A program made the translations under genes and the position numbers. Positions 1 to 8,748 of a DNA stretch of 33,912 nt are shown one piece after another. Source of the stretch: an uncultured Lachnospiraceae bacterium (GTDB lineage: Bacteria > Bacillota > Clostridia > Lachnospirales > Lachnospiraceae); contig CAMWXB010000046.1 in NCBI GenBank assembly GCA_947178125.1, positions 1 to 33,912 of the forward strand, in the 5' to 3' direction. The notes beneath the pieces were generated by a model, which saw nothing but the letters and a program-made list of their open reading frames with translations, was not told where the DNA came from and ran no database searches. Each line of letters opens with the position of its first letter. Position 1 is the stretch's first letter.

Positions 1-47
1 AAGAATTGCAACGCAATTCTTGTGACGCAAGCCGCCGGGCTTGCGTC
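1..47. terminator. Tandem hairpins at window start
   Basis: Two perfect stem-loops stand back to back. The first has a 9-bp stem (1-9 with 13-21, loop AAC). The second has a 10-bp stem (24-33 with 38-47, loop GCCG). The sequence after the second stem is AT-rich but has no clean T run. They probably end the transcript of a gene to the left of the window, or form a bidirectional boundary with the chemotaxis gene. The first stem (AAGAATTGC) loosely resembles the AGAATG-type stems seen at other gene boundaries here. Confidence 0.5.
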
Positions 48-86
48 TATTATATCATAGGAACAGGATTTTAAATATGAAAAATG

Positions 87-115
87 TTTCAAAATTGCGG
101 AGAGTGTTGTATAAT
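87..115 (+). promoter_or_regulatory. Probable promoter of the chemotaxis gene
   Basis: A perfect TATAAT at 110-115 is preceded, with 17-nt spacing, by a weak -35 hexamer TTTCAA (87-92). The predicted transcript starts near 122, about 70 nt before the first start codon. A short inverted repeat, TGAAA-aatg-TTTCA, overlaps the -35 region and could bind a regulator. Confidence 0.45.
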
Positions 116-193
116 GGATTTATGGGTAAAATAATGGGGAGAGTATGAAGTTACAGGTAGAAATGGAGAAGAGAAGGAGGACAGAGTACTGTT

Positions 194-2371
194 ATGATGA
201 AAAAATCAGAGTCCGCAAAATCGAAAAAAAGTGGGAATGAAATAATAGAGGAAAAGAGAGTCGGTGTCCGCAAATCAGAGAAAGGTGCCCGGAAGGCTGA
301 AAAAGAGAAGAAAGAACCGGAGAAGGGAAAAGGCTTTATGCTGCTCGGAATCCGCAATAAAATTGTCATCTGCTTTCTCGTACCGATTGCGTTTATGATC
401 ATCATCGGCGTTTCAGCCTATCAGAAGGCGGCCGAAGGGCTGCGGGAGAAATTCCAGGAATCGACGCTGCAGACGATTGCGATGTCAAAGGAATACATAG
501 AAATGAGCTGCGATTTTATCAAAGCCGAGGGCTTGAAATATGCTTTTGACGGGGATGTTGGGAAATATCTGCAGGGGACCATTGATTCTCCGATTGAGTT
601 AAAAGAAATCATGCGCAATATAAACACAGATATGATATCGTCGAGTACTTCGATTTCGTTTATTAATAATATACATATTATTCCGAAAACGGGTGTCAAT
701 GTCCTTACAACGGCTTCGGGCGCGAGCGCGGATGGTTTTCTGATGGAGCATAGAGAACAGGTTGAAGACAGTAAGGGTGTTGAAAGCTGGATAGACACTC
801 ATCCGCTTCTGGACGAAAGACTGAAAGTAATGGAGAAGGACTATATCATGGCTTTCGAAATCCTGAGCAGATCCAAGAACGGGTGTGTTGTCATCGATAT
901 TAAAAGATCCGAAATCGCCAATCTTCTTGAAGGGGTTGATCTGGGAGAAGGAAGCATCATCGGTTTCATCACCGAGAATGGCAGAGAGATTATTGTGGAA
1001 CAGTTGGAGGAAGGTCAGGAAAGTCGTTTCGCGGAAGGAGAAAAGGTATTTTTCGGACAGGATTTTTATGATCAGATTGGTGAAGAACAGCTTCAGGGTT
1101 CTACGGAAATCCGTTTTCGCGGTGAGAAATATCTGTTTTTTTACAGCAGGAGCGAATCCGTTGAAGATATTACCGTATGTGCACTGGTGCCGATGGACGT
1201 TGTAACAAGCCAGGCGCAGGAAATCCGGACGACGACAGTGGTGCTTACGATTCTGGCCAGTGTTATCGCGTTGATCATTGGGGTTATGGTAGCCGGCGGT
1301 ATTCAGGCGAATATGACACGTTTTTCAAAGCGGTTCGGAGAAGTGGCAAAGGGCGACCTGACGATCACGGTAGAGGCGAAAAGCCGCGATGAGTTCCAGG
1401 GCCTTGCGGGTTCGGCGACCAATATGATCACAAATACGAAGAATCTGGTCAATAAAGTTACCAATGCGACGAACGAACTGGAGAAATCGGCAGGAAGCGT
1501 GGAAGAGGTTTCGGAGGCGATCAATGACTGTTCACAGGATATCACACAGGCGATTGATGAAATCCACGAAGGAATACGCAGGCAGTCGGAAAATGCGTTG
1601 GAGTGCGTGGAGAGAACGGATATTCTGTCCAATGAGCTGCAGGAAGTTAACAGAGTCATCGAAAAAGTGGAAGCGCTCGTTGGCGAGAATGAAAATATGA
1701 TCAGCCAGGGAATGGAATATGTTCAGCTTCTTGGCGAACGCGCTCATACGACGACAGAGATTACTTCCGAAGTGGGAAGCAGCATAGAATCGCTGAAAAA
1801 AGAATATGAGATTATCAATTCCTTTGTGGAGACGATCACCTCGATTTCCGAGCAGACGAATCTCCTTTCGCTGAATGCGTCTATCGAGGCAGCGCGTGCC
1901 GGAGATGCGGGAAGAGGATTTGCGGTCGTGGCGGAGGAAATCCGTAAGCTGGCCGATGATTCGGCGAGAGCGGCAGGAGAGATTCAGCGCAATGTATCAC
2001 ATATTATGGGCCAGACTGAGAGCAGTGTGCAGAATGCGCATCAGGCGCAGAAGATGGTCGATCTGCAAGGCGAAGCGGTAGAACAGGTGATCAAAGTGTT
2101 CGGCGATATGCGTAAGCAGATGAGCACGCTTGCGGAAGGACTGCGGGAAATCGTCACAAGCATGGAGAGAGCGGATATTGAGCGCGGCGATACCGTTCAG
2201 GGCGTTCAGAATATTTCTAATATCATTGAGGAAACGGCTGACAGAGCGGAGAAAGTCAAAGATATTGCAGGCAGGCTTCTGACCAATGTAGAGAATTTGA
2301 ACAGTACCGCTGATGTGCTCGGAGATAACATGCAGGAATTGAAGTCTGAAATTTCGGTATTCAAAATCTGA
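194..2371 (+). CDS. Methyl-accepting chemotaxis protein (transmembrane chemoreceptor)
   Basis: This is a receptor that senses an external ligand and controls CheA and flagellar rotation. Residues 1-48 are an unusual Lys/Glu-rich cytoplasmic tail. The first membrane helix is at about 54-75, an extracellular sensing domain spans about 76-345, and the second helix is at about 348-370. A HAMP domain follows (about 371-423), then the long helical signalling domain. The conserved hairpin tip lies near residues 553-590 ([19 protein letters not shown], then [15 protein letters not shown]). The total of 725 residues is long for the family because of the tail. A second start at 338 (Met49) has its own purine-rich AAGGGAAAAGG upstream and would give a conventional receptor, so the start is uncertain. 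The ligand is unknown. Its position next to a glycan-use locus suggests a sugar or oligosaccharide, which is inference only. Confidence 0.95.
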   Translation: MMKKSESAKSKKSGNEIIEEKRVGVRKSEKGARKAEKEKKEPEKGKGFMLLGIRNKIVICFLVPIAFMIIIGVSAYQKAAEGLREKFQESTLQTIAMSKEYIEMSCDFIKAEGLKYAFDGDVGKYLQGTIDSPIELKEIMRNINTDMISSSTSISFINNIHIIPKTGVNVLTTASGASADGFLMEHREQVEDSKGVESWIDTHPLLDERLKVMEKDYIMAFEILSRSKNGCVVIDIKRSEIANLLEGVDLGEGSIIGFITENGREIIVEQLEEGQESRFAEGEKVFFGQDFYDQIGEEQLQGSTEIRFRGEKYLFFYSRSESVEDITVCALVPMDVVTSQAQEIRTTTVVLTILASVIALIIGVMVAGGIQANMTRFSKRFGEVAKGDLTITVEAKSRDEFQGLAGSATNMITNTKNLVNKVTNATNELEKSAGSVEEVSEAINDCSQDITQAIDEIHEGIRRQSENALECVERTDILSNELQEVNRVIEKVEALVGENENMISQGMEYVQLLGERAHTTTEITSEVGSSIESLKKEYEIINSFVETITSISEQTNLLSLNASIEAARAGDAGRGFAVVAEEIRKLADDSARAAGEIQRNVSHIMGQTESSVQNAHQAQKMVDLQGEAVEQVIKVFGDMRKQMSTLAEGLREIVTSMERADIERGDTVQGVQNISNIIEETADRAEKVKDIAGRLLTNVENLNSTADVLGDNMQELKSEISVFKI

Positions 2372-2399
2372 AAATATGGCGTTAAATCAAAAAAATAGT

Positions 2400-2431
2400 A
2401 AAAGCTGTTGCATTATAGTGTGACAGCTTTT
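2400..2431 (+). terminator. Terminator-like hairpin after the chemotaxis gene
   Basis: AAAAGCTGT (2400-2408) pairs with ACAGCTTTT (2423-2431) around a 14-nt loop, and the 3' arm ends in T residues. It lies 28 nt after the stop codon. The stem is AT-rich, so termination may be partial. Confidence 0.5.
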
Positions 2432-2545
2432 ATTACATTAAAGTCTTTTGTTAATTAAAAAAATCAGGTGGGGCAGACGGCCGGCGCCGGAAATTTCGGA
2501 TTGAAAAAGCCATTCCCGTAACAGGCGAAAGAGGCGGGGCAGTGC

Positions 2546-2574
2546 TTGAAGAGTGATGCAACAATTTGTATAAT
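2546..2574 (+). promoter_or_regulatory. Probable promoter of the first GH43 gene
   Basis: TTGAAG (2546-2551) and a perfect TATAAT (2569-2574) are separated by 17 nt. The start site would be near 2581, leaving a leader of about 48 nt before the GH43 start codon. I see nothing else in the intergenic stretch 2432-2545. Confidence 0.55.
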
Positions 2575-2628
2575 GAAAAGGATAAATATGAAGGTTGAAG
2601 GTTACGACCGAAAAATGAGAGGAGCAAT

Positions 2629-4044
2629 ATGATGAAGAACAAAAAGCAGATTTTTAATCCCTATCTCCCGAGTTATGAATATATACCGGACGGAGAACCA
2701 CATGTTTTTGACGGGAGACTCTACATCTATGGAAGCCATGATAAATTCGGCGGAGATGATTATTGTCTCAACGATTATGTATGTTGGTCGGCCCCTGTAG
2801 AGGATTTATCTGACTGGAGGTATGAGGGTGTGATATACAGAAAGTCTCAGCACCCCTATTCGGTGGGAAGAAATCTTCTATTTGCGCCGGACGTGGCAAA
2901 AGGGAAGGATGGAAGATATTATCTTTACTATTCTGTGGCTGATTCGGCTGTTATGTCGGTGGCTGTCTGTGATGAGCCTGCCGGGCAGTATGTGTATTAT
3001 GGAGACGTGCATGACCGGGATGGACATGTGGCGGGTAGCGCCAAGGGGGACTTTTATCAGTTCGATCCGGGTGTTTTTGTGGATGACGATGGGAGGATTT
3101 TTCTGTTTTCGGGCTTTTGCCCCGGAAAAAGGGAGGATGCGTTGGGGCGCCGGTATGTGGGGTGTCATATGTGCGAACTGGAAGATGACATGCTGACGAT
3201 AAAAAGAGGCCCGGAAATCATTATTGACAGGGACGTGCCGTGCCCGGAGGAAAGAAGATATTTTGAGGCGCCATCAATGCGGAAGTATAATGGGAAGTAT
3301 TATTTGATCTATTCTGTGAGAATAGGCGGGCTGCACTATTATATAAGCGATCGCCCGGATGGCGGGTTTGTGTATGGCGGACGTATTCATTCTTCTTCCG
3401 ATGTTGGCATTGGCGGGCATGACGCAGAAAATCCTGCATATCCCAATGGAAATACCCATGGAAGTTTGGTGGAGATTCAGGGGAAATATTATATTTTTGA
3501 TCATCGTATGACGAACAATTCCAGCTACTGCCGCCAGGGAGTAGCGGAACAGGTATGGATTGAAGAGGATGGCAGTATTCGTCAGGCAGAAGCTACAAGC
3601 TGCGGGCTGAATGGCGGTCCTTTGGTGGGGATTGGAAAATACCCGGCTTATATTGCCTGTGTTTTGATGGATAAAAACGATAACAGGGCGGCGGATGGAA
3701 AGAAAATTATGGCGCCCTGCATTACGCAGGAAGGGGAAGACCGGGAGTGCGGGCCGGAACAATTCGTTTATAATATCATCAATAAATGCGTGGTAGGATA
3801 TAAGTATTTCGATTTCCGGAATACTTCCGGTATTGCGCTTGTTCTTCGCGGTAATGCCAGAGGACGGCTGATGGTACGGTATGAGGAAAATGGAGAAGAT
3901 AAGGCATGTATGGAGATTGTGCTGCAGAGGGACGAATGGAGCAGAATAGAAGGAAAATTGCCGTCCGGAAGTGAGAAATCGGGTCTGTATTTGGAATTTT
4001 TGGGTGAAGGAAGTTTTGATTTATTGGAGATTGTGTTTTTTTAG
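2629..4044 (+). CDS. GH43 family glycoside hydrolase (arabinofuranosidase/xylosidase type)
   Basis: This is a five-bladed propeller enzyme of the GH43 type, which typically removes arabinose or xylose from side chains or short oligosaccharides. The three acidic positions can be assigned tentatively: an early Asp in IPDGEPHVFDGRLYIYGSHD, the modulator Asp in FAPDV, and the acid Glu in FEAPSMRKYNGKYYLIYS. The 471 residues comprise an N-terminal propeller of about 330 residues and a C-terminal beta-rich domain that resembles a carbohydrate-binding module. No signal peptide is visible, so it is probably cytoplasmic. GAGAGGAG lies just upstream, and the start may be either of two consecutive ATGs (2629 or 2632). 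It sits alone between the chemotaxis gene and the importer operon, with its own promoter. The exact substrate cannot be told from sequence. Confidence 0.88.
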   Translation: MMKNKKQIFNPYLPSYEYIPDGEPHVFDGRLYIYGSHDKFGGDDYCLNDYVCWSAPVEDLSDWRYEGVIYRKSQHPYSVGRNLLFAPDVAKGKDGRYYLYYSVADSAVMSVAVCDEPAGQYVYYGDVHDRDGHVAGSAKGDFYQFDPGVFVDDDGRIFLFSGFCPGKREDALGRRYVGCHMCELEDDMLTIKRGPEIIIDRDVPCPEERRYFEAPSMRKYNGKYYLIYSVRIGGLHYYISDRPDGGFVYGGRIHSSSDVGIGGHDAENPAYPNGNTHGSLVEIQGKYYIFDHRMTNNSSYCRQGVAEQVWIEEDGSIRQAEATSCGLNGGPLVGIGKYPAYIACVLMDKNDNRAADGKKIMAPCITQEGEDRECGPEQFVYNIINKCVVGYKYFDFRNTSGIALVLRGNARGRLMVRYEENGEDKACMEIVLQRDEWSRIEGKLPSGSEKSGLYLEFLGEGSFDLLEIVFF

Positions 4045-4137
4045 GTGATTTTTGGGTGAATTTAGGGTGCAATTTCAATGCCTGCAGCCATTTTACGGTT
4101 GTTTGACTGTTGGATATTCAGATTTGGATAGTCGGTG

Positions 4138-4185
4138 GATAATATACAGGAATTGAAGTCTGAAATTTCAGTATTTAAAATCTGA
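4138..4185 (+). pseudogene. 3'-end remnant of a second chemotaxis receptor gene
   Basis: Read in frame, these 16 codons give [15 protein letters not shown] and a TGA stop. The last 15 residues of the intact receptor (2324-2371) are [15 protein letters not shown], also followed by TGA. The DNA match continues about 25 nt past the stop, for roughly 75 nt at about 85-87% identity. Three of the four coding differences are synonymous and the fourth is Met to Ile, so the copy diverged while still a working gene and was truncated later. I see no receptor sequence upstream of 4138. The 4045-4137 stretch shows nothing recognisable. Confidence 0.85.
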
Positions 4186-4213
4186 AATTATAGCTTTAAA
4201 TCGAAAAAATGCT

Positions 4214-4242
4214 TTGACAGAACCTTCTTATAGCTATATAAT
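4214..4242 (+). promoter_or_regulatory. Consensus sigma-A promoter of the importer operon
   Basis: Exact TTGACA (4214-4219), a 17-nt spacer and exact TATAAT (4237-4242) make a full-consensus vegetative promoter. Transcription should start near 4249, giving a leader of about 55 nt before the binding-protein gene. A promoter this strong usually needs a repressor, and a candidate operator lies directly downstream. Confidence 0.85.
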
Positions 4243-4251
4243 AGACAATAG

Positions 4252-4265
4252 ATGATTGCAATCAT
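4252..4265. promoter_or_regulatory. Perfect 14-bp palindrome, candidate operator
   Basis: ATGATTGCAATCAT is its own reverse complement and begins about ten bases after the -10 box, at or just after the predicted start site. That is a classic place for a repressor of the LacI or GntR type. The regulator is unknown. It does not match the B. subtilis AraR consensus or a cre site well. Confidence 0.5.
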
Positions 4266-4303
4266 ATCAAAAGAAAAATTATTTATTTTTTAAGGAGGTT
4301 TTT

Positions 4304-5971
4304 ATGAAAAAGAAAATTGTTTCTTTGTTCATGGTCGCTGCTATGACAGCATCCTTAGTAGGATGCGGCGGCGGTAATGCAGACAGTTCCAATACTGGCG
4401 ATTCTGCAGCTACTACTGACAACTCGGCAGCTACAACAGATACAAGCAGCACCGATAACACAGCATCAACAGACACTGCAGCAGACAATACACAGGCAGA
4501 AGCAGAACCGGCAGCAGATGATATTGAGAAGCCGGAAGAAATCACCATCATGATCGATGGTACAGTTTTCACAAAAGAGAACGGACAGGAACAGTTCTGG
4601 GCTAAATTCCAGGAACTGACAGGAATCAAAGTAAATGTTATCCAGCCTGACCATGACGCTTATTATGACAACGTAGGTCAGACAATCGCAAGCGGCGACT
4701 GGCCGGACGTTATCATCCTTTCCAGTACATATTATTCAGCATATGCTGCTGAAGGCGTACTCTGGGATATGACAGACGCTTGGGAAAATTCCGAGTTAAA
4801 GAAAAGACAGGAAGCGCATAACAGCACGGGTATTGTTGAAGGCGTTAAGCTGAACGGCCGGCTTTATGGTATGCCTTCCGGACGTGGTAACGGTTGTGTT
4901 ACTTATGTGAAGAAAGCATGGATGGACAACTGCGGTATCACGAGCGTTCCTACGAACTATGAAGAATATCTCGCAATGTTGGAAGCATTCACAAACGGCG
5001 ATCCGGACGGCGATGGTATTGACGGTAATACATTTGGTGTAACGGCAGCAGGTTTCATCGGAAACGAAGCTCCGTATATCAACTATCTGCCTGAATTCTA
5101 TCAGGATGCGCATCCGAGTTTCTATCTCAAAGAAGATGGTACTTATGCAGACGGATTTACAGAGGATGCTATGAGAGCGGCTCTTGAGAGACTGGCAGAC
5201 GCTTACGCAAAGGGCGTAATCGATCCTACGACTCTGACAAACGGTACGGCTGACTGCCGTAACAAATTCTACAGCGATGACTTCGGTGTATTTACCTACT
5301 GGGCAGGTACATGGGCATCTAACCTGAAGAATAACCTCATAAACAATGAAATTGACAGCGAACTGATAGCGATGGAACCAATCGCAGAAGTTGGCGCATA
5401 TCTTGACCGTGTTCCGCCGGTATGGGCAATTACATCAACCTGCGAGAATCCGGAAGGCGTATTCAAATATTTCATCGAAGCAATGCAGGATGGGGGGGAT
5501 GTTCAGTTCCTCTTCACATACGGTGTAGAAGGCGTGCACTGGTCAACAGCTGCTGAAACATTATATGCAGGCGAGACAAACGATAAAGGCGAGTCTAAAG
5601 AAAAGGTTTATGCAGAAGGCGAATTCCATATGTTAGACAACCTCGAGACACCTGGTACACAGTATACCAAGGCTCATATCGATCCGGCTCTTGCACCTGT
5701 TGAACTGGCAAATGATCCGGGACAGAAGACGATTGCTCCGGAAGCAAAGGAATCGGCAGAGATGTTTGCTACGCATAGTGTAACAGCAGACCTGATTCCG
5801 AGTACGGACGCTATGACAGAGTACAACGGTGACCTGACAACTTTGAAGAACGAAATCGTTGCAAAAGTTGCTATGGGCGAAATGACCATCGAAGAAGGTT
5901 ATGCGAAGTATGAAGCTGACGGCGGCGCTGCTTGGTCACAGCAGATTGTTGATTCTTTGAACAATCAGTAA
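4304..5971 (+). CDS. ABC transporter solute-binding lipoprotein (oligosaccharide type)
   Basis: This is the extracellular binding protein of an oligosaccharide importer. The start is ATG 4304, directly after TAAGGAGG. An in-frame extension to 4256 lacks a ribosome site and would hide the signal peptide. The signal peptide ends in a lipobox, LVGC, so Cys21 should be lipidated and anchored. A Ser/Thr/Asn/Asp-rich linker (about 25-70) is followed by a family 1 binding fold of about 480 residues, 555 in total. The large size and the two following permeases match the LipO/YtcQ class that serves Lpl/Ytc systems. Given the enzymes downstream, the cargo is probably a pectin-derived oligosaccharide. 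It lies under the consensus promoter at 4214-4242. Confidence 0.92.
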   Translation: MKKKIVSLFMVAAMTASLVGCGGGNADSSNTGDSAATTDNSAATTDTSSTDNTASTDTAADNTQAEAEPAADDIEKPEEITIMIDGTVFTKENGQEQFWAKFQELTGIKVNVIQPDHDAYYDNVGQTIASGDWPDVIILSSTYYSAYAAEGVLWDMTDAWENSELKKRQEAHNSTGIVEGVKLNGRLYGMPSGRGNGCVTYVKKAWMDNCGITSVPTNYEEYLAMLEAFTNGDPDGDGIDGNTFGVTAAGFIGNEAPYINYLPEFYQDAHPSFYLKEDGTYADGFTEDAMRAALERLADAYAKGVIDPTTLTNGTADCRNKFYSDDFGVFTYWAGTWASNLKNNLINNEIDSELIAMEPIAEVGAYLDRVPPVWAITSTCENPEGVFKYFIEAMQDGGDVQFLFTYGVEGVHWSTAAETLYAGETNDKGESKEKVYAEGEFHMLDNLETPGTQYTKAHIDPALAPVELANDPGQKTIAPEAKESAEMFATHSVTADLIPSTDAMTEYNGDLTTLKNEIVAKVAMGEMTIEEGYAKYEADGGAAWSQQIVDSLNNQ

Positions 5972-6017
5972 AATCTAATATATCTTTTTCCTTTGAGTAA
6001 TTTTTGGAAAAATAATA

Positions 6018-6053
6018 GATATGGAGCTATGGGATGTTTCATAGCTCCATATC
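6018..6053 (+). other. Strong intra-operon stem-loop after the binding-protein gene
   Basis: A perfect 14-bp stem (6018-6031 with 6040-6053, loop of 8 nt) follows the lipoprotein stop by 46 nt. There is no T run after it. Such hairpins often shield the 3' end of binding-protein mRNA, so that this protein is made in excess over the permeases. That role is inferred here. Confidence 0.7.
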
Positions 6054-6101
6054 ATATTAAATAAGGTAATTCACTTTATCGGGGAAGGAAGAGAGGCATT
6101 A

Positions 6102-7067
6102 ATGAGTAAAAAACAGTCAGTTTCCAAACAGAAAGGCTCAGGATCAAACAAACCGTTGGGGGTTAGAGTGAAGAAGTATGCAGGATTTTATGTAATGTTT
6201 CTTCCGATTCTGGTCTTTGCGATTATTTTCTACTATCTGCCCATGTTTGGGGTAAGATATGCGTTTACCAATTACAATGGAATTAAAGCGCCGAAGTTCG
6301 TAGGACTTGAGAACTTTAGCAAGATGTTCAATATGCCGGGATTCTGGTCGGCATTCTGGAATACACTGCAGATCAGCGTGATCAGATTGATTTTAACGAC
6401 ATTGGTAGCAGTTGTTGTTTCCCTGTTCTTGAATGAAATCATCAATATTCACTTCAAGAAAGTCATACAGACGATTATTTATCTCCCCCACTTCTTATCG
6501 TGGGTTGTTACGGCATCCTTATTCTCCTTGATTCTGGCTCCTACGGGACAGGGCCTTGTGAATACGCTCCTTGTAAATCTTGGGTTGGTCGATGCCAATA
6601 ATATGATTTATTTTCTGGGAAGTTCCAAAACATGGCGGGGAACCTTCTATGTCATCCAGCTATGGAAGGAGACCGGTTGGCAGACCGTTATTTTTATGGC
6701 GACTCTGGCCGGAATGAACCTGGAACTTTATGAGGCGGCGTCTATTGACGGTGCCGGACGCTGGGGCAAGATGCGTTATATCACTTTCCCGGCGCTTGCA
6801 AATACAATTTTGACCGTTATCATTCTGAACCTTGCAAAGGTCATGAATTTGTTCGAGTCCGTTTTCGTATTGCAGAACGATGCAGTATTGGATGTTTCCA
6901 ACGTTCTCGAGACATATATCTACTATCAGAGTTTTAACAGTGGTTCGATTCCGAACTACGGATATACGACCGCCGTTGGTCTATTCAAATCATTAGTCGG
7001 CATGGCGCTTGTGCTCATATGTAACCAGTGGAGTAAGAAAGTGCGCGAAGGCCGCGGAATTGTATAG
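6102..7067 (+). CDS. ABC sugar permease, LplB/YteP type
   Basis: This is an inner-membrane subunit of the oligosaccharide importer. A basic N-terminal tail of about 25 residues precedes six predicted membrane helices, the first near YVMFLPILVFAIIFYYLP. The ATPase-contact loop (EAA motif) is visible as EAASIDGAGRWGKMRYITFP. Its 321 residues are normal for the family. A good AGGAAGAGAGG site precedes the ATG. The partner permease starts 14 nt after the stop, so the two are surely co-translated. Family members of this class commonly borrow a shared ATPase (MsmX), which fits the absence of an ATPase gene here. Confidence 0.93.
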   Translation: MSKKQSVSKQKGSGSNKPLGVRVKKYAGFYVMFLPILVFAIIFYYLPMFGVRYAFTNYNGIKAPKFVGLENFSKMFNMPGFWSAFWNTLQISVIRLILTTLVAVVVSLFLNEIINIHFKKVIQTIIYLPHFLSWVVTASLFSLILAPTGQGLVNTLLVNLGLVDANNMIYFLGSSKTWRGTFYVIQLWKETGWQTVIFMATLAGMNLELYEAASIDGAGRWGKMRYITFPALANTILTVIILNLAKVMNLFESVFVLQNDAVLDVSNVLETYIYYQSFNSGSIPNYGYTTAVGLFKSLVGMALVLICNQWSKKVREGRGIV

Positions 7068-7081
7068 GAGGGAGAAGCGAT

Positions 7082-7924
7082 ATGAAAAAGAAAAAGAAAA
7101 TAGAAGTCTTCTCGGTTATAAACGGCCTTATCTTTATTATTGTAGCTTTGATTATTTTGATACCGATTTGGAAGATACTGGTTGACTCCTTTGACTTAAA
7201 AACAGCATATGGTATGAAATTGTGGCCGGAGAAATTCGGTATTGAGGGTTATCGGATGGTATTATCGAACCCGACGCTGTCCCGTCCGCTGCTGATTTCT
7301 GTTCTTACAACGGTTGTGGGTACAGTGATAGCGCTGACCTTATCGACGATGGGCGCTTATGTGCTGATTCAGTGGGAAATGCCGGGGCGCAGTTTCTTTG
7401 CGAACCTGTTACTGTTCACCATGATCTTCAATGGTGGTATGATTCCTACATACCTGGTATTGCGGCAGTTCCATCTGACGAATACCTTGTGGGTTGTTAT
7501 TTTATATCCGGCGCTGAATGTATACAATCTGGTATTGATGCGGAACTTTTTCGAAGGAATCCCGGCCAGTCTGTATGAGGCCGCCACGCTGGACGGCAGT
7601 ACGCCGATGCAGACATTTATCAGAATCGTGCTTCCGATGTCAAAACCGGCGCTGGCTTCCATCGGTCTGATGTATGCGGTATCTTACTGGAACGATTATA
7701 CGCACTACAAACTGTATATTAACAACTCCGATTTATACAACTTCCAGATGAAACTGCGTGGTATGATCATGGGTAGTGATCTTCCTACGGCAGCCGGAAA
7801 TGCGACAGAGAATACGATCAAGAATGCGGCGATTATCATTGTTATCATCCCGTTCATGATTCTCTATCCTTTCCTGCAGAAATATTTCGTACAGGGTGTT
7901 AATATCGGTGCGGTCAAAGAATAA
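7082..7924 (+). CDS. ABC sugar permease, LplC/YtcP type
   Basis: This is the second membrane subunit of the importer, forming the channel with the product of the preceding gene. The N-terminal helix is near INGLIFIIVALIILIPIWKI, and six helices are expected. The EAA loop reads EAATLDGSTPMQTFIRIVLP. The length of 280 residues and the C-terminal PFLQKYFVQGVNIGAVKE are typical of this permease group. GGAGGGAG precedes the ATG at a good distance. The closest functional analogy is the B. subtilis YtcQ-YteP-YtcP system, which takes up unsaturated rhamnogalacturonan disaccharides and is linked to a GH105 enzyme, as here. Confidence 0.93.
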   Translation: MKKKKKIEVFSVINGLIFIIVALIILIPIWKILVDSFDLKTAYGMKLWPEKFGIEGYRMVLSNPTLSRPLLISVLTTVVGTVIALTLSTMGAYVLIQWEMPGRSFFANLLLFTMIFNGGMIPTYLVLRQFHLTNTLWVVILYPALNVYNLVLMRNFFEGIPASLYEAATLDGSTPMQTFIRIVLPMSKPALASIGLMYAVSYWNDYTHYKLYINNSDLYNFQMKLRGMIMGSDLPTAAGNATENTIKNAAIIIVIIPFMILYPFLQKYFVQGVNIGAVKE

Positions 7925-7941
7925 AGATCAAAGATTTTTAT

Positions 7942-7973
7942 CTGCAGGTTTGGTCTTACGGCCAAACTTGCAG
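7942..7973 (+). other. Stem-loop between permease and acetylesterase genes
   Basis: A 14-bp stem with two G-T wobbles (7942-7955 with 7960-7973, loop TTAC) starts 18 nt after the permease stop. Only TTT follows, so it is at best a weak terminator. It may instead lower or stabilise expression of the downstream gene. Confidence 0.5.
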
Positions 7974-7999
7974 TTTGAGGTGTAACTGGAGGATTGGTT

Positions 8000-8686
8000 A
8001 TGGCAACAATTTTTTGGGCCGGTGATTCTACCGTACAGTATAATGATATTATGACTTATCCGCAGACCGGCATCGGGCAGGTAGTTCATCTGTTCTTAAA
8101 ACCGGATGTGAAGGTCGAGAATCATGCGAAAAATGGCAGAAGTACGAAAAGTTTCATAGACGAGTCCAGACTGCCTGCTATTTATGATAAAATATCGGAA
8201 GGAGATTTCCTTTTTATCCAGTTCGGACATAATGATGAGAAGAAAGAAGACCCCGAACGGTATACGGAACCCTTCTCCGATTACATGGTCAATCTGGAGA
8301 AATTTGTCAATGTCGCGAGGAATAAGAAGGCTCTGCCGGTATTGATCACACCGCTGGAAAGAAGATGTTTTGTCGATGAGAAAACGCTTGGTCCGGGAGA
8401 GCACGGCGATTATGTGGAAGCAATGAAGCAGACTGCTGAGAAGCTGGATGTTCCGTTGATTGATTTAAATAGCATGAGCCGCGCGGAGATGACCAGAGTG
8501 GGGGCAGAAGCTTCTAAAAGCTGGTATATGCACATACCGGAAGGAAAATATCCATATCATATGGAAGGGCTTACCGATAATACACATTTACAGTATGCGG
8601 GCGCCGTTATGTATGGTGGATGTATTGCCAGAGGGCTGAAAGAATTAGGTGGAGTCTATAAGGACTTACTGTTAGACGAATTATAA
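8000..8686 (+). CDS. CE12-like SGNH esterase (rhamnogalacturonan acetylesterase type)
   Basis: This enzyme probably removes acetyl groups from galacturonate residues of rhamnogalacturonan fragments. The SGNH blocks are visible: GDST with nucleophile Ser10, the FGHND block, and the C-terminal DNTH with Asp193 and His196 completing the triad. Its 228 residues fit CE12 enzymes such as B. subtilis YesT and RhgT. There is no signal peptide, so it would act inside the cell on imported oligosaccharides. I chose ATG 8000 because GGAGGA ends at 7993. The in-frame TTG at 7994 would directly abut that site. It is the last gene before a terminator. Xylan acetylesterase activity is an alternative. Confidence 0.87.
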   Translation: MATIFWAGDSTVQYNDIMTYPQTGIGQVVHLFLKPDVKVENHAKNGRSTKSFIDESRLPAIYDKISEGDFLFIQFGHNDEKKEDPERYTEPFSDYMVNLEKFVNVARNKKALPVLITPLERRCFVDEKTLGPGEHGDYVEAMKQTAEKLDVPLIDLNSMSRAEMTRVGAEASKSWYMHIPEGKYPYHMEGLTDNTHLQYAGAVMYGGCIARGLKELGGVYKDLLLDEL

Positions 8687-8715
8687 TAAGGCGGACAGAG
8701 AGAGCGCCTGCAAAC

Positions 8716-8748
8716 AAATGGCTCAGGGCATTGACCTGAGCCATTTTT
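8716..8748 (+). terminator. Rho-independent terminator of the importer/esterase operon
   Basis: A perfect 12-bp stem (8716-8727 with 8735-8746) with a 7-nt loop ends in a TTTTT run. It lies 30 nt after the esterase stop codon. Confidence 0.85.

Noticed and set aside
79..92. TGAAAAATGTTTCA upstream of the chemotaxis gene as a cre site
   Set aside because: The arms match but the central CG required for CcpA is missing. I mention it only as a generic inverted repeat.
5492..5498. Run of seven G in the binding-protein gene as a phase-variation tract
   Set aside because: Seven bases is short, the frame is intact, and it encodes an ordinary Gly-Gly pair in the domain. Nothing else suggests slippage control.
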